A stretch of DNA of 64,000 bases from CAG-791 sp045130475 (GCA_045130475.1 JBGUPU010000063.1:22347-86346), one strand, 5' to 3'; shown: positions 36,003-46,014, counted from the first letter of the stretch. Notes: generated by a model not told the origin, from the sequence alone. Program-made: numbers and translations.

Positions 36003-37472
36003 TTACTGCTGCGTGCCTTCTGCAGGTGCGGCCGCCGCTTCCGCTTCCGATGCTGACGGTGCAGATGTGCCTTCGATCTGTGTCTGATCTGCCTCTGTCT
36101 GGTTTGTTTCCGTCCGGCTCACTTCTGTTTCCTGCGCCTGATCCGGGGAAGCTCCTTCATCCTGAGCCGCTGCAGCAGGCTGCTGTGCTGCATCAGACCG
36201 GGCCGGCTCCGCACCCTGATCCTGTGCCGTTTCCGTTGTCTGAGCTTCAGCATCCGGCTGGGCTGCTGTGGGAGCTGCGGCATCTGCTGCAGCACCATCT
36301 GAGGCATTTGCCGCGGCATCCTGCCCCTGAGCAGGAGCAGCGGTTTCTGTCGGTTCCGCAGATACAGTTCCGGCTTCTGCTTTCTCTGCTTCGGCCTTTT
36401 CTGCCTCAGACTTCTCCGTTTCCGCCTTTTCAGCTTCTGCTTTCTCTGCTTCTGCTTTCTCTGCTTCGGCTTTCCTCGCTTCGGCTCTTTCAGCTTCGGC
36501 CTTCTGAGCTTCAGCTTCTTCGGCCGCTCTCAGTTCCGCTTCTGTAACAAAAGGAGAAAGGACAATATTATAACCGGAATCGTAGGTATCCTTGTATCCG
36601 GTCATGGAGATCACACCGCTGCGTCCCTCCAGATACGGATAGATCTGGTGCAGCCGGAACATCTTCTGGTCATATCCGGTCTTACCGACTTTGACCATCA
36701 CATCACCGAAGGAAACAGTGAGATTGTTCCTGGAATCAACATCAATGGAATCAGCATGGATTCCGTATTTATAGGCCGCCCGCATCAGTTCGAGGGACAG
36801 ATCCAGGCCCAGCTGGTTTTTGGCAAGGATCTGAGCTCCCATTTTGGAATGTGTAAGCACAACGCCGTTAATGATCGTTGTTTCGTCTACTGTACGCCCG
36901 GAGACCGTCTGAATAATGCCGTCTCTGGAAAAATATACATTGTTTCCTTTATAGAAAATACAGCCGTCTGTTGGTTTTTCTGTGATATTGACCCGAACAG
37001 TCGATGGATTGACAATGTCTATATCAATTTGGTCAACAAACGGAATATCGAACACTTTGCGATGATGGTACTTTAAGGCCATGACGAAAGTATTCTCTCC
37101 GAGAGTACCTCGGGTAATAAAGGATTCGATCTGCTCCCGGCTGTACTTTGTATTGCCATAGATCGTCGCGGTCTCAAAGTTGAAAAGCATGAGGATCACA
37201 GCTGTGCTGACCGCCAGGATCGATGCAAGCATCAGAAGGATCCCCTGCAGAGTGAACACCTTTCCCAGTGCAGGCATCTCGATCCGCACTCTCCGTCCGC
37301 TGACAACTCCGGCTTCACCTGGATGGACCTTTGCCCGCGTCTGTGTCTTTGCACCCGTTCTGCGGGGCCTGCTCACGAAGCCTCTCTCCACACCGTTTAC
37401 TGCACTGCCGTACATGCCGCGCGGACGCAGTTCCATCGCATTATTCTCTTGTATGGATGCTGTATTTTTCAT
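36003..37472 (-). CDS. ftsQ: Division protein FtsQ/DivIB with long low-complexity tail
   Basis: A 489-residue bitopic membrane protein of the divisome. The basic cytoplasmic part spans residues 1-70 and the membrane helix about 73-98. The POTRA domain (ATIYGNTKYSREQIESFI, about 100-170) and the beta domain run to about 310. Residues 311-489 are an extra tail: Ala/Glu/Lys repeats of the AEKAE type, then an Ala/Gln/Pro/Thr-rich acidic stretch. DivIB proteins usually stop near 260-300 residues. The tail would be outside the membrane, reaching into the wall. It is the last gene of the division cluster and starts 83 bp after ftsW. Confidence 0.92.
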   Translation of the reverse strand: MKNTASIQENNAMELRPRGMYGSAVNGVERGFVSRPRRTGAKTQTRAKVHPGEAGVVSGRRVRIEMPALGKVFTLQGILLMLASILAVSTAVILMLFNFETATIYGNTKYSREQIESFITRGTLGENTFVMALKYHHRKVFDIPFVDQIDIDIVNPSTVRVNITEKPTDGCIFYKGNNVYFSRDGIIQTVSGRTVDETTIINGVVLTHSKMGAQILAKNQLGLDLSLELMRAAYKYGIHADSIDVDSRNNLTVSFGDVMVKVGKTGYDQKMFRLHQIYPYLEGRSGVISMTGYKDTYDSGYNIVLSPFVTEAELRAAEEAEAQKAEAERAEARKAEAEKAEAEKAEAEKAETEKSEAEKAEAEKAEAGTVSAEPTETAAPAQGQDAAANASDGAAADAAAPTAAQPDAEAQTTETAQDQGAEPARSDAAQQPAAAAQDEGASPDQAQETEVSRTETNQTEADQTQIEGTSAPSASEAEAAAAPAEGTQQ

Positions 37473-37555
37473 AGCGCTGTGTCCTTTTTAGTGCTTCCTG
37501 TGTGTCTTTCCGTTCTATTATTCTGTCTTCTTTTTTATGTTTAAGATTGTTTGTA

Positions 37556-38848
37556 TTAATATCTTCTTCCGGCCGTGCTCTCCCGCACCTGCTCGAATTG
37601 TGCCTCCTCCGCGCTGCTCTTTCTGGCTACACTCATCACCATTCCAATCTCCGCAAGCAGGAAGAAGAGGGAGGAGCCTCCGTAGCTGATAAAGGGCAGG
37701 GTGACACCGGTGTTTGGAATGGTGTTTGTCACGACTGCTATGTTGAGGATGACCTGGACGGAGATATGTGTAATGACGCCTGTGACGATCAGGGCTCCGT
37801 ACAGATCCACCGCATTGCCGGCTACCAGAATGAATCTCCAGATCAACATGATAAACAAAACCATGATGGCGATCGCCCCGAACAGGCCGAGCTCTTCGCA
37901 GATGATGGAAAAGATCATATCATTCTGAGCTTCAGGAACTACGATCTTCTGCATACTCTGTCCGAGACCTTTGCCGAACATACCGCCCGATCCTATGGCG
38001 TAGAGGGCCTGGAGTGTCTGATAACCGGTGTCATCCGCATATGCCTGCGGATCCAGCCAAACCAGGACGCGGCCTCCGCGGAAGCCCATGTTGTTCTGGT
38101 CGGCAGTCCTGATGATATAGGTTACAATCCCTATACAGCCCGCGATTCCCGCGGCCGCCAGGGCGACGAAGCGTTTGTAATCCGGGCAGGCCACAAACAG
38201 CATACCGAATGCAATGGCCAGAATGAGGAGAGCCGAACTCATGTTGTTGGTGATCTTCCACAACATGAGGGCTATGATGCCGGCGGGAATCATGGGCACC
38301 AGAAATCCCCAGGCAGTCTGCAGCCGCCTTCGGCCGATCAGCTCAATGATAAAGGCTGTAAAAATAATGATCGACACCTTGGCCATTTCCGAAGGCTGAA
38401 GGGAAATCTGATCCGTGAGATACAGCCACCGCTTGGCGCCGTTGACCTCTCTGCCGTAAGGGATGACCAGTATGATCAGGCAGATCGTGGCCAGATAGCC
38501 AGGGACAGACAAATATCTCCACCATCTGTAGGGCGTGTAGGAAACGCCCACCATGAGTATGAGACCCATGATCGTAAACGCCAGCTGACGTTTCAGATAA
38601 AAGGCAGAGTCATTGTCTTCCACTGCCCCGATATAGGAACTTGTCGAATACAGGAGCACCAGGCCCAGGGACAACAATACCAGAACGATAAACAGCAGAC
38701 TGTAATCGTAGACTCCCGGCTTTTTCTTTGTGCGGGCTGAAGGTACTCTGTTCTGTTTTCCGTTTCTGCCGGCATTTCCTGCCCTGCCCATTCTTCCGGC
38801 TGCAGCGGTATTTGCGGTCTTTCCGGCTTTTCTTTCTCTTGCGAACAA
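37556..38848 (-). CDS. ftsW: Peptidoglycan glycosyltransferase FtsW
   Basis: A 430-residue SEDS-family polymerase with about ten membrane helices. It has a basic 45-residue N-terminal tail, then family motifs: VNGAKRWLYL, LQPSEMAKVSIIIF, and NTGVTLPFISYGGSSLFFLL near the C-terminus. It polymerises septal lipid II together with the class B PBP encoded four genes upstream. The start is a TTG at 38848 behind GGAGGAGAACAGGA. The partner murG, often downstream of ftsW, is not present. Confidence 0.95.
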   Translation of the reverse strand: MFARERKAGKTANTAAAGRMGRAGNAGRNGKQNRVPSARTKKKPGVYDYSLLFIVLVLLSLGLVLLYSTSSYIGAVEDNDSAFYLKRQLAFTIMGLILMVGVSYTPYRWWRYLSVPGYLATICLIILVIPYGREVNGAKRWLYLTDQISLQPSEMAKVSIIIFTAFIIELIGRRRLQTAWGFLVPMIPAGIIALMLWKITNNMSSALLILAIAFGMLFVACPDYKRFVALAAAGIAGCIGIVTYIIRTADQNNMGFRGGRVLVWLDPQAYADDTGYQTLQALYAIGSGGMFGKGLGQSMQKIVVPEAQNDMIFSIICEELGLFGAIAIMVLFIMLIWRFILVAGNAVDLYGALIVTGVITHISVQVILNIAVVTNTIPNTGVTLPFISYGGSSLFFLLAEIGMVMSVARKSSAEEAQFEQVRESTAGRRY

Positions 38849-38893
38849 AACGATCCTGTTCTCCTCCCGACTTTCACTGATCGGCCGGAATGA

Positions 38894-40300
38894 TCATTCC
38901 GGCAGGTTCTGAACGTATTCTCTGAAAATGTCTCCGCGGACTTCATAGTTGGGGAACATGCCCCAGCTCGCACATGCGGGGGACAGAAGGACTTCTTCTC
39001 CCGGTCCGGCCAGCCCGGTGCAGGTCTTCATACATTCCTCAAAAGTATCGCAGAAGACAATCTCCGTGAAGCCGTGGGCGCGGGCACAGGCGGCAATATC
39101 GTCGCGTGTCTGCCCGATCAGAACGAGTTTTTTGACCTTTCCGTCAAAGGCTTCTATCCACTCGTCGTAGCTGTTCTTTTTGTCATAGCCGCCGCCGATC
39201 AATACGGTGGGGCCTTTCATAGCGCGTATGCCCTGGATGGCGGCATCCGGGTTGGTCGCCTTGGAATCGTTGTAATATTTCACGCCTCCCTTTTCCCCGA
39301 CAAATTCAATGCGGTGAGGGACCGGAGGAAAATCGCGTATGACGGAGAGGATCAGATCCATGGGCACGCCGGCAGCCTCTGTGATGGCGATGGCAGCCAT
39401 GACATTCTCTGCATTGCAGAGACCGACCAGCTGCATATCGTTGACATTCATCAGCTTCTGCGGTTCTGTTTTTCTGTCCGCACGGTAAATATCGTCACCG
39501 TCCAGGTAATAGCCCTCCCGGAGTTTTGTCTGAGAGGAAAACCAGATGACACGTGCCGGACACAGATGCTCTCCGTAGGGACGCAAGAAAGGATCTTCAT
39601 AATTGAGGACACATGCATCCTCCTTTGTCTGATTGACGCCGATCCTCTCCTTGATCGCGGCATAGTTCTGCATGGTGTAATGCCTGTTCAAATGGTCCGG
39701 CGTAATGTTCAGGATCGCGCTGACCGAAGGGCGGAAGGTGTGTGCCGCCTCCAGCTGGAAGGAACTGATCTCTCCCACCGTGACAGACGCAGGATCGGTC
39801 TCTGCGGCTGCGACGGCATAGGAGCGTCCTATATTGCCCACTACAAAAGCACGGCTGTACAGGCCCTTCTGCGCGGCGGCCTTCATGATCTCACCCACGA
39901 GAGTTGTCGTGGTCGTCTTGCCGTTTGTGCCTGTGATGGCCAGGACTTTTCCCTTTTCAAACAAAAAACCCAGCTCGATCTCGGAGATGACCGGCACACC
40001 GGCCTCAGCCATGCGCAGGAGAAGCGGCGAATCCAGGGGAACGGCGGGACTGGGAACAACCAGATCAAAACTGCCTGCACCCGTCTTCTCTTCTGGAATG
40101 TCTCCGATCACAATGTTGATGCGCTGCATCTGCTCCTGTGTCAGTGCACCGTCGAATTTGCTGAGGATCTGCTCTTTTTGTGCTTTTTCGTTCTGGTCAA
40201 GAAGTGTGACGGAAGCACCCACTGTACTGAGAATCTGTGCTGCACCGATTCCGCTCAGCCCCGTTCCGATCACGAGGACTTTTTTTCCTGAGTAATTCAT
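38894..40300 (-). CDS. murD: UDP-N-acetylmuramoylalanine--D-glutamate ligase
   Basis: A 468-residue Mur ligase that adds D-glutamate to UDP-MurNAc-L-Ala in the cytoplasm. The N-terminal domain begins VLVIGTGLSGIGAAQ. The ATP loop is AITGTNGKTTTTTLV, NITPDHLNRH follows, and the C-terminal domain begins near VPHRIEFVGEKGGVKYYNDSKATNPDA. The length is normal. GGAAAAACG precedes the ATG, and it follows mraY in the cluster. Confidence 0.97.
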   Translation of the reverse strand: MNYSGKKVLVIGTGLSGIGAAQILSTVGASVTLLDQNEKAQKEQILSKFDGALTQEQMQRINIVIGDIPEEKTGAGSFDLVVPSPAVPLDSPLLLRMAEAGVPVISEIELGFLFEKGKVLAITGTNGKTTTTTLVGEIMKAAAQKGLYSRAFVVGNIGRSYAVAAAETDPASVTVGEISSFQLEAAHTFRPSVSAILNITPDHLNRHYTMQNYAAIKERIGVNQTKEDACVLNYEDPFLRPYGEHLCPARVIWFSSQTKLREGYYLDGDDIYRADRKTEPQKLMNVNDMQLVGLCNAENVMAAIAITEAAGVPMDLILSVIRDFPPVPHRIEFVGEKGGVKYYNDSKATNPDAAIQGIRAMKGPTVLIGGGYDKKNSYDEWIEAFDGKVKKLVLIGQTRDDIAACARAHGFTEIVFCDTFEECMKTCTGLAGPGEEVLLSPACASWGMFPNYEVRGDIFREYVQNLPE

Positions 40301-40374
40301 CGTTTTTCCTTTTGTCTGACTAGTAATTCTTTAAGATGTTTACAATTGTTCAAATCCATAGACCTGATCTGTTT

Positions 40375-41352
40375 TTACAGGGCAAGGATGGCGACAGCGC
40401 CCAGAACAGCTGTCACGATCGTAAAGGTTGCGACGACCTGCACTTCGGACCATCCTCCCAGTTCAAAGTGATGATGAATGGGAGCCATGCGGAAGAAACG
40501 CTTGCCGCCGGTCCTGCGAAACCATGTCACCTGGATAATGACCGAGACAACTTCGATAAAATAGATAAATCCGACGACAGGGATAAAGAGGGGCAGCCGG
40601 AGCATATAGGCCATGCCCGTGACAAAGCCTCCCAAGGCAAGTGAACCGGTATCTCCCATAAACACCTTTGCAGGATAGGCATTATAGAGGAGGAAGCCCA
40701 GGAGCGCCCCGATCATGGCTGTACCGGCCGTGATCACGCCGGATGCTGCAGCCGCTGCAGCAATGACAAAGAAGATCGTCACCGCTATGGTGACACAGCT
40801 GCACAGGCCGTCCACGCCGTCGGTAAAGTTCGTGCCGTTGACAGTCGCAACGACAATAAAGATCATCACCGGAATATTGAGAAAGCCGAAATCCAGCACA
40901 TGTCCGTTGATGAAAGGAATCTTCATGCTCAGGGGCACATAGCTGATCTTCTGCACATAAAAGGCAAAGCACAGGGCTACAAAGATCTGCAGAAGGAGCT
41001 TCTGCCAGGGAAAAAGTCCGTCGGATCTTTTTTTCACCACTTTGATATAGTCGTCTGCAAAGCCGATCATGCCGAAGCCAATGGTTAGGATCAGTACGGG
41101 AAACGTCTGTGTATGTCCCCTGAAGGGCAGAAGGCAGCCGGCCGTCACACCGATCAGGATCATCAGTCCTCCCATATTGGGAGTTCCCGTTTTCTTCAGA
41201 TGGCTTTTGGGTCCGTCATCGCGTTCGGTCTGACCGGCTTTCAGGCTCCGCAGAACCGGAATCAGAAACCTTCCAGACACGGCACTTACCGCAAATGCTG
41301 CCAGAAAAGATATAACCGCTGCTGTAAGGTCTACATCCAGATGCATTTTCAT
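40375..41352 (-). CDS. mraY: Phospho-N-acetylmuramoyl-pentapeptide transferase
   Basis: A 325-residue, ten-helix enzyme that transfers phospho-MurNAc-pentapeptide to undecaprenyl phosphate, forming lipid I. SHLKKTGTPNMGGLMIL, FADDYIKVVKKRSDGL, GTNFTDGVDGL and FMGDTGSLALGG are the catalytic motifs. The C-terminal APIHHHFELGGWSE is present. AAGGAACTG precedes the start. Confidence 0.97.
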   Translation of the reverse strand: MKMHLDVDLTAAVISFLAAFAVSAVSGRFLIPVLRSLKAGQTERDDGPKSHLKKTGTPNMGGLMILIGVTAGCLLPFRGHTQTFPVLILTIGFGMIGFADDYIKVVKKRSDGLFPWQKLLLQIFVALCFAFYVQKISYVPLSMKIPFINGHVLDFGFLNIPVMIFIVVATVNGTNFTDGVDGLCSCVTIAVTIFFVIAAAAAASGVITAGTAMIGALLGFLLYNAYPAKVFMGDTGSLALGGFVTGMAYMLRLPLFIPVVGFIYFIEVVSVIIQVTWFRRTGGKRFFRMAPIHHHFELGGWSEVQVVATFTIVTAVLGAVAILAL

Positions 41353-41429
41353 CAGTTCCTTTCCAAATATTCCAAATCTTTTTGACTGTGTGACGGTTTA
41401 TCTCAGTTTACGTTTCCCGGACTGTCCCG

Positions 41430-43526
41430 TCACTCTTCCTCTTCTTCCGAAACAGGTTCATTGGTATCATAGAGACCGAGCGCCTCGAGCTCCAGCCGTT
41501 CTTCGTCTGTAAGAGGCTCCGTCATGTAAATATTCATGTAGGGAAGCAGCTCTGTCAGAATATTTCTTGCCAGGATACAAGCTCTTCCCGCCTCATCCTG
41601 CTTCTTGTTGTTGATGCGGTCCAGGACGACGTAAATGCAGATCTGCGGGTTTTCCGCAGGCGCAAATCCAAGGAAGGAGACGACCCACTGGCCGTTGTTA
41701 CGAGGAAGGGTCTCGGCTGTACCGGTCTTTCCGCCTATGCGGTAGCCCGCCGGACGCGCCAGTTTACCGGTCGAGTGATCACCTTCGACAGCCAGAACAC
41801 AATAGTCACGGATCAGATTGCTGGTCTCCTCGGAGATCGTCTTTTTGAGGATGCGGGGTGTGTTGGTCTTAACTGTAGAGCCTCCCGCGCTTGTGATCCT
41901 GTCCACGACATGCGGCTGATAATAATATCCGCCGTTGATCAGCGAGCAGTAACCTGCTGCCATCTGGATCATGGTCGCCTCAAAGTTCTGGCCGAAAGAG
42001 TTACTGGCAAGGTCGATCTTTGTGATGTCGTCGATCGAATAGATATAGTCGTCCGTACGCGCCTCCGCGGCCAGATCAACGTTGGTCTTGAGACCGAAAT
42101 TGAATACATTCTGGTATTTGCAGAAAATCTCGGGGCCGATCTTGAAGGCCTCCTGCATCAGAGCTACGTTGCAGGAACGTTCTATGGCGGCGCCGACGTC
42201 CACAAGACCGTCACCTTCTAGGTGGGCACATCTGATGGGCGTGCCGTCCACATCGAGAACACCTTCACACAAAAACTTGTCCGTATCCTTCAGTGTTCCG
42301 GTCTCCAGTCCCGCTGCAGTGGTAAAAGGCTTGGCCGTCGACCCGGGCTCGAAATGGGAGCTGATACAGAAATTGTTCCACAGAGCATTGAGGTATCTGG
42401 AACGTTCCTCGTCGGGCAGGGCCTTTGCCTCGGCCTCTGTCAGATAACTGGTGGTGGGCATATCCTGCTCATTCAATTTGGGCATCCCCGCCACAGCGCT
42501 TATATCGTACGGATCGTTCAGATCAAAGCCGGGTTCACTGGCCATGGCCAGAATCCCGCCCGTATTGACATCCATAACGATGCAGGCGGCATTGTTGGAT
42601 CCGTTTCCCTTATGCCTGTGGTCCTTGAGTTCGGCATTGAACTCTTTCAGGTACTTTTCGCAGATACTCTGTATATTGGCGTCCAGTGTCAGGACGAGGT
42701 TATTGCCGTCTGTCGGCTCGATCGTCGTCTGCTCAATATTCAGCGATTCATCAAGATAACCGTAGGTACGGCCCGGCACACCGTTGAGGGTGTCGTTATA
42801 ATACTGTTCCAGGCCGAAGGTGCCGATATTGTCGCCGACCGTAAAGCCGATCACATCCGCCGCAAGTGTGTCGCAGGGGTAGTTGCGGATATAGTTGTCC
42901 TCAAACCATATCCCCTTGATATTGCTGTAGACAAGCTCTACCGGATCTGCTTCGGAATCTTTCTTTCCTTCCTCGCGGGCTTTCCGGATGGCCTCCCGCT
43001 GGGCTTTTATCTCTGCCTTGATGCCCTCTTCATTTTCCTTTTCAAAGGCTCTCTTTTCCTGAAACGGCAGGTTTTTTCTCGCAATGTAGTACTGCGATCC
43101 CGGATGCTCCGTCACGTGCTGCCTGATTTCCTCTTTGTTGATCCCCAGCCGGATCAGGGCGTTCAGGGAAGGTTCCAGATAATCCTCTTCCTCCAGCATC
43201 TGTTTTGCATCTATGATCACGTTATAGACCAGCTGGCTGTCCGCAAGGACTGTTCCCTTTGAATCAGTGATCTTTCCCCGCTTGTAAGGAAGGCTTTTGT
43301 TGTCGTATGCCTGCTGCGAGAGAACCTGCATCGTATAGGTGCGGCCGTTGTCGCGCTGGATCAGAATAAGCCGGAATGCCAGCAGAATAAAAGCTGCCAT
43401 CACAATCAGAAATAAGACCACCAGCCTCTTCTGCATACTAATGGTAAAACGCCTCGGACCGGGTCGTACCTTCCGCTGGCGGGAGGCTCCCGTGCGCCCT
43501 CTGCGCTCTCTGTCTTCCCTGCTCAA
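41430..43526 (-). CDS. ftsI: Class B penicillin-binding protein (FtsI/SpoVD type)
   Basis: A 698-residue transpeptidase with one N-terminal membrane helix (about residues 30-52), a dimerisation domain with a charged insertion near residue 180 (Lys/Glu-rich), and a penicillin-binding domain. Active-site motifs are GSTAKPFT (SxxK), RSCNVAL (SxN) and GGKTGTAE (KTG). There is no C-terminal PASTA domain; the tail ends in a run of Glu. It cross-links septal peptidoglycan with FtsW. A TTG start at 43526 has AAAGGAAAGAGAAC upstream. No second spoVD-type gene lies next to it, so it may serve vegetative division. Confidence 0.93.
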   Translation of the reverse strand: MSREDRERRGRTGASRQRKVRPGPRRFTISMQKRLVVLFLIVMAAFILLAFRLILIQRDNGRTYTMQVLSQQAYDNKSLPYKRGKITDSKGTVLADSQLVYNVIIDAKQMLEEEDYLEPSLNALIRLGINKEEIRQHVTEHPGSQYYIARKNLPFQEKRAFEKENEEGIKAEIKAQREAIRKAREEGKKDSEADPVELVYSNIKGIWFEDNYIRNYPCDTLAADVIGFTVGDNIGTFGLEQYYNDTLNGVPGRTYGYLDESLNIEQTTIEPTDGNNLVLTLDANIQSICEKYLKEFNAELKDHRHKGNGSNNAACIVMDVNTGGILAMASEPGFDLNDPYDISAVAGMPKLNEQDMPTTSYLTEAEAKALPDEERSRYLNALWNNFCISSHFEPGSTAKPFTTAAGLETGTLKDTDKFLCEGVLDVDGTPIRCAHLEGDGLVDVGAAIERSCNVALMQEAFKIGPEIFCKYQNVFNFGLKTNVDLAAEARTDDYIYSIDDITKIDLASNSFGQNFEATMIQMAAGYCSLINGGYYYQPHVVDRITSAGGSTVKTNTPRILKKTISEETSNLIRDYCVLAVEGDHSTGKLARPAGYRIGGKTGTAETLPRNNGQWVVSFLGFAPAENPQICIYVVLDRINNKKQDEAGRACILARNILTELLPYMNIYMTEPLTDEERLELEALGLYDTNEPVSEEEEE

Positions 43527-43644
43527 AACCGTTCTCTTTCCTTTCTGTTTCCTATGCTGTCATTCCCCGGGAGATGACAGGAACCGGCGTCTGAAATCAT
43601 GGCCGCCAAAAATGTGATGCAGCGGCGAGAGTCCATGACAGCCG

Positions 43645-44343
43645 TCAATTGTCATTCAATGACGAAACCTGATGGACCGTATCTTTCTCTGTTCCCGAAT
43701 AGATCACCACCTGGTCTCTGTCCGCGTACTTCATGCCCAGATCCTGGATCGCTCTTCTGCGGACTTCCTCCAGGCTGATGCTGTCCGTGATATCGTTGTA
43801 GGAGGCATCGTTTTCTGCCTTGAGCTGTGTCAGCTGCTGCTCCAGATCAGCGATCTGCTGAGATGTATTTGTCACTTCAGCCTGCAGTGTAATGTAGAAA
43901 ACCAGTATCACTGTCATGATCGTGATCAGCGCCAGCATGACGATGACTGTCTGAAAACTCATGGCCGTTCTGGGCACGCGGACTTCGGTTCCGGAAGCGC
44001 CGAGACTGGCCTCATCTATCCTCACCCCTCTGGATTCAGTCCGGGGAGGCTCCGCCGTCCTGCCGCCTGTGCGCCTCTGCAGGCTCCTGTCCGGGGTTCT
44101 GACAGTCTTCCCGTCCATTCTGTCAGCTCTGCCCGATGTCCCGGCAGAAACGGTCCTGGCGGCTGTTCTGCCGGAATTCTTTCCATAAGTTTCCCGCGCA
44201 GTCCCTGCAGCCCTGGGATTCCGGGCGGCTGCGGAAGATCCGGCTGTCCGGACATTCCCGCGCTTCGGGCGGTTTGCTGCGTAGGACGCGGTATATTTCT
44301 TTTCAAATGCAGCATTGCGGTCTGCATCCAGTGTTCTGACCAT
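43645..44343 (-). CDS. ftsL: FtsL-like septum formation protein
   Basis: A 232-residue small divisome protein identified by position and architecture. The first 120 residues are basic, Arg/Gly/Thr-rich and low in complexity. One membrane helix follows (about 128-153), then a coiled coil (TSQQIADLEQQLTQLKAEND) and the short C-terminal segment SLEEVRRRAIQDLGMKYADRDQVVIY, typical of FtsL/DivIC. Usual FtsL proteins are near 100-150 residues, so the long cytoplasmic tail is the odd part. It lies between rsmH and the PBP gene. Confidence 0.85.
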   Translation of the reverse strand: MVRTLDADRNAAFEKKYTASYAANRPKRGNVRTAGSSAAARNPRAAGTARETYGKNSGRTAARTVSAGTSGRADRMDGKTVRTPDRSLQRRTGGRTAEPPRTESRGVRIDEASLGASGTEVRVPRTAMSFQTVIVMLALITIMTVILVFYITLQAEVTNTSQQIADLEQQLTQLKAENDASYNDITDSISLEEVRRRAIQDLGMKYADRDQVVIYSGTEKDTVHQVSSLNDN

Positions 44344-44478
44344 TTCTGACTCCTGTTTTCAAGCGGCACTTTATTTAAATCGTAATGTCGTGTGCCCGGG
44401 TTACTCTTTTACAAATATTTTTTCATTTACGCCGGTGGATCCGCGATGGTTTCCATCTGCGCAGACCGCAGGGGCGGG

Positions 44479-45429
44479 TCATTTTTTCTCAAAGATCCGA
44501 AGTTTCGCACTGGCGGACCTGCGGTTTTCCGCCAGCTCCTCTTTGCCGGGGAGAATGGGTTTGCGGGTGACCACCTTTCCTTTTGAGACGCGGCCGCACA
44601 CACACACCGGAAATTCAGGGGGACAGATACAGGGGTTCTCATTTCTCCGAAAGGCGTTTTTGACAATACGGTCTTCGAGAGAATGGAAGGTGATGATGCA
44701 CAGCCGCCCACCGGGAGCCAGCAGGTCGATCATGGTATCCAGGGAATCCTCCAGCACTTCCAGTTCCCGGTTGCAGGCGATGCGGATCGCCTGAAATGTC
44801 CGCTTGCAGGGATTACCGCCCTTCTCGCGCATCTTCATCGGAATGGATCTCTCGATGATCTGCACGAGCTGGCCGGTGGTCTCCAGAGGAGCTTCCTCGC
44901 GGGCGCGGACTATATTGGCGGCAATCCTGGCGGCCATCCGCTCTTCGCCGTAATCGCGCAGGATCCTGGTCAGCTCCTGTGCGCTGTATTCATTGACAAT
45001 ATCTCTGGCACTGACCTCAGTGCTGCGGTCCATACGCATATCCAGCGGGGCATCCGCGCGGTAGGAAAAGCCGCGCTCAGGATTATCCAGCTGGTAAGAG
45101 GAAACCCCAAGATCCAGAAGGATCCCGTTGATCCTGCCCTCTGTGATCCCATCTTCAAAAAATGCCCTGACGGCATTTTGCATATTTTCGTAATTATCGT
45201 GCACAAAACTGACCCGATCCCCGAAGGGGGCGAGTCTCTCTCCTGCCGCAGCAAGGGCCTCCTCATCCTGGTCAATCCCGATTAGATGACCTCCTCTGGT
45301 GAGTCTTGAGGCGATCTCGTAAGAGTGCCCTCCGCCGCCAAGTGTACCGTCTATATATATTCCGTCCGGTCTGATGCAGAGCCCTTCCAGGACCTCTTCC
45401 AGCAGTACCGATCTATGCTTGAATTCCAC
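44479..45429 (-). CDS. rsmH: 16S rRNA (cytosine-1402-N4)-methyltransferase
   Basis: A 316-residue SAM-dependent methyltransferase. HRSVLLEEVLEGL opens the protein, IDGTLGGGGHSYEI is the SAM loop, and NGILLDLGVSSYQLDNPERGFSYR and LCIITFHSLEDRIVKNAF follow. The start is the GTG at 45429 behind AGGGGGTG. A longer in-frame form adds 32 residues unlike the family. It is second in the division cluster after mraZ. Confidence 0.96.
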   Translation of the reverse strand: MEFKHRSVLLEEVLEGLCIRPDGIYIDGTLGGGGHSYEIASRLTRGGHLIGIDQDEEALAAAGERLAPFGDRVSFVHDNYENMQNAVRAFFEDGITEGRINGILLDLGVSSYQLDNPERGFSYRADAPLDMRMDRSTEVSARDIVNEYSAQELTRILRDYGEERMAARIAANIVRAREEAPLETTGQLVQIIERSIPMKMREKGGNPCKRTFQAIRIACNRELEVLEDSLDTMIDLLAPGGRLCIITFHSLEDRIVKNAFRRNENPCICPPEFPVCVCGRVSKGKVVTRKPILPGKEELAENRRSASAKLRIFEKK

Positions 45430-45580
45430 TCGTGCACCCCCTGCCGCCCTCCCGGCGGCTGTCTGAGGAAAAACCTCACAGGGAGATCCGTTATTGTCCG
45501 CGCCGCGACATGCGCGCTGCAACAACGAAAATCTACATCAGAGGCAGCTGCCAGTCCCCTGCGGGTCTGACCAGTTACCA

Positions 45581-46012
45581 TCAGATTTCAAATCCGTTGC
45601 CGAGAAGCTCCTCGGCAATCTCGTTCATATCATCGCTGATTCCGTTGGCTGCATAGGTGTCGGGATCCCAGATCTCGATCCTGGCGCCCACGCCCATCAG
45701 GATGACGTTCTTGTCTATATGCGCATGAAGCCGGTTTTTTGCCGGAATCAGGATCCTTCCCTGTTTGTCCGGCTCCACTTCCGCCGCGTTGGACATAAAG
45801 AAGCGGACCAGTTCACGCTGTTTCCGGGTATTATAAGGAAGCCCGGACAGCTTCTGAACGAAGCGTTCCCAGGCAGGCATGTCATAGACACAAAGGCAGG
45901 GATCAAGACTGTTCGTGATCACGAACTTTTCGCCCAGCGCCTCTCTGAACTTGGAAGGAATGATCACTCTTCCCTTTGTATCAAGAGAATGATCATAAGA
46001 TCCCATGAACAT
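45581..46012 (-). CDS. mraZ: Transcriptional regulator MraZ
   Basis: A 143-residue protein with two SpoVT/AbrB-like halves. SYDHSLDTKGRVIIPSKFRE is repeated in altered form as DKQGRILIPAKNR. MraZ binds repeats in its own promoter and controls the division cluster. The start is set at the ATG at 46012 with GGAGG upstream; an ATG two codons later is an alternative. Its three candidate binding boxes overlap the ribosome site. Confidence 0.95.
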   Translation of the reverse strand: MFMGSYDHSLDTKGRVIIPSKFREALGEKFVITNSLDPCLCVYDMPAWERFVQKLSGLPYNTRKQRELVRFFMSNAAEVEPDKQGRILIPAKNRLHAHIDKNVILMGVGARIEIWDPDTYAANGISDDMNEIAEELLGNGFEI

Positions 46013-46014
46013 CT

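Noticed and set aside
41430..43526. SpoVD assignment for the class B PBP
   Set aside because: No PASTA domain follows the transpeptidase domain, so a sporulation-specific SpoVD call is not supported over FtsI.
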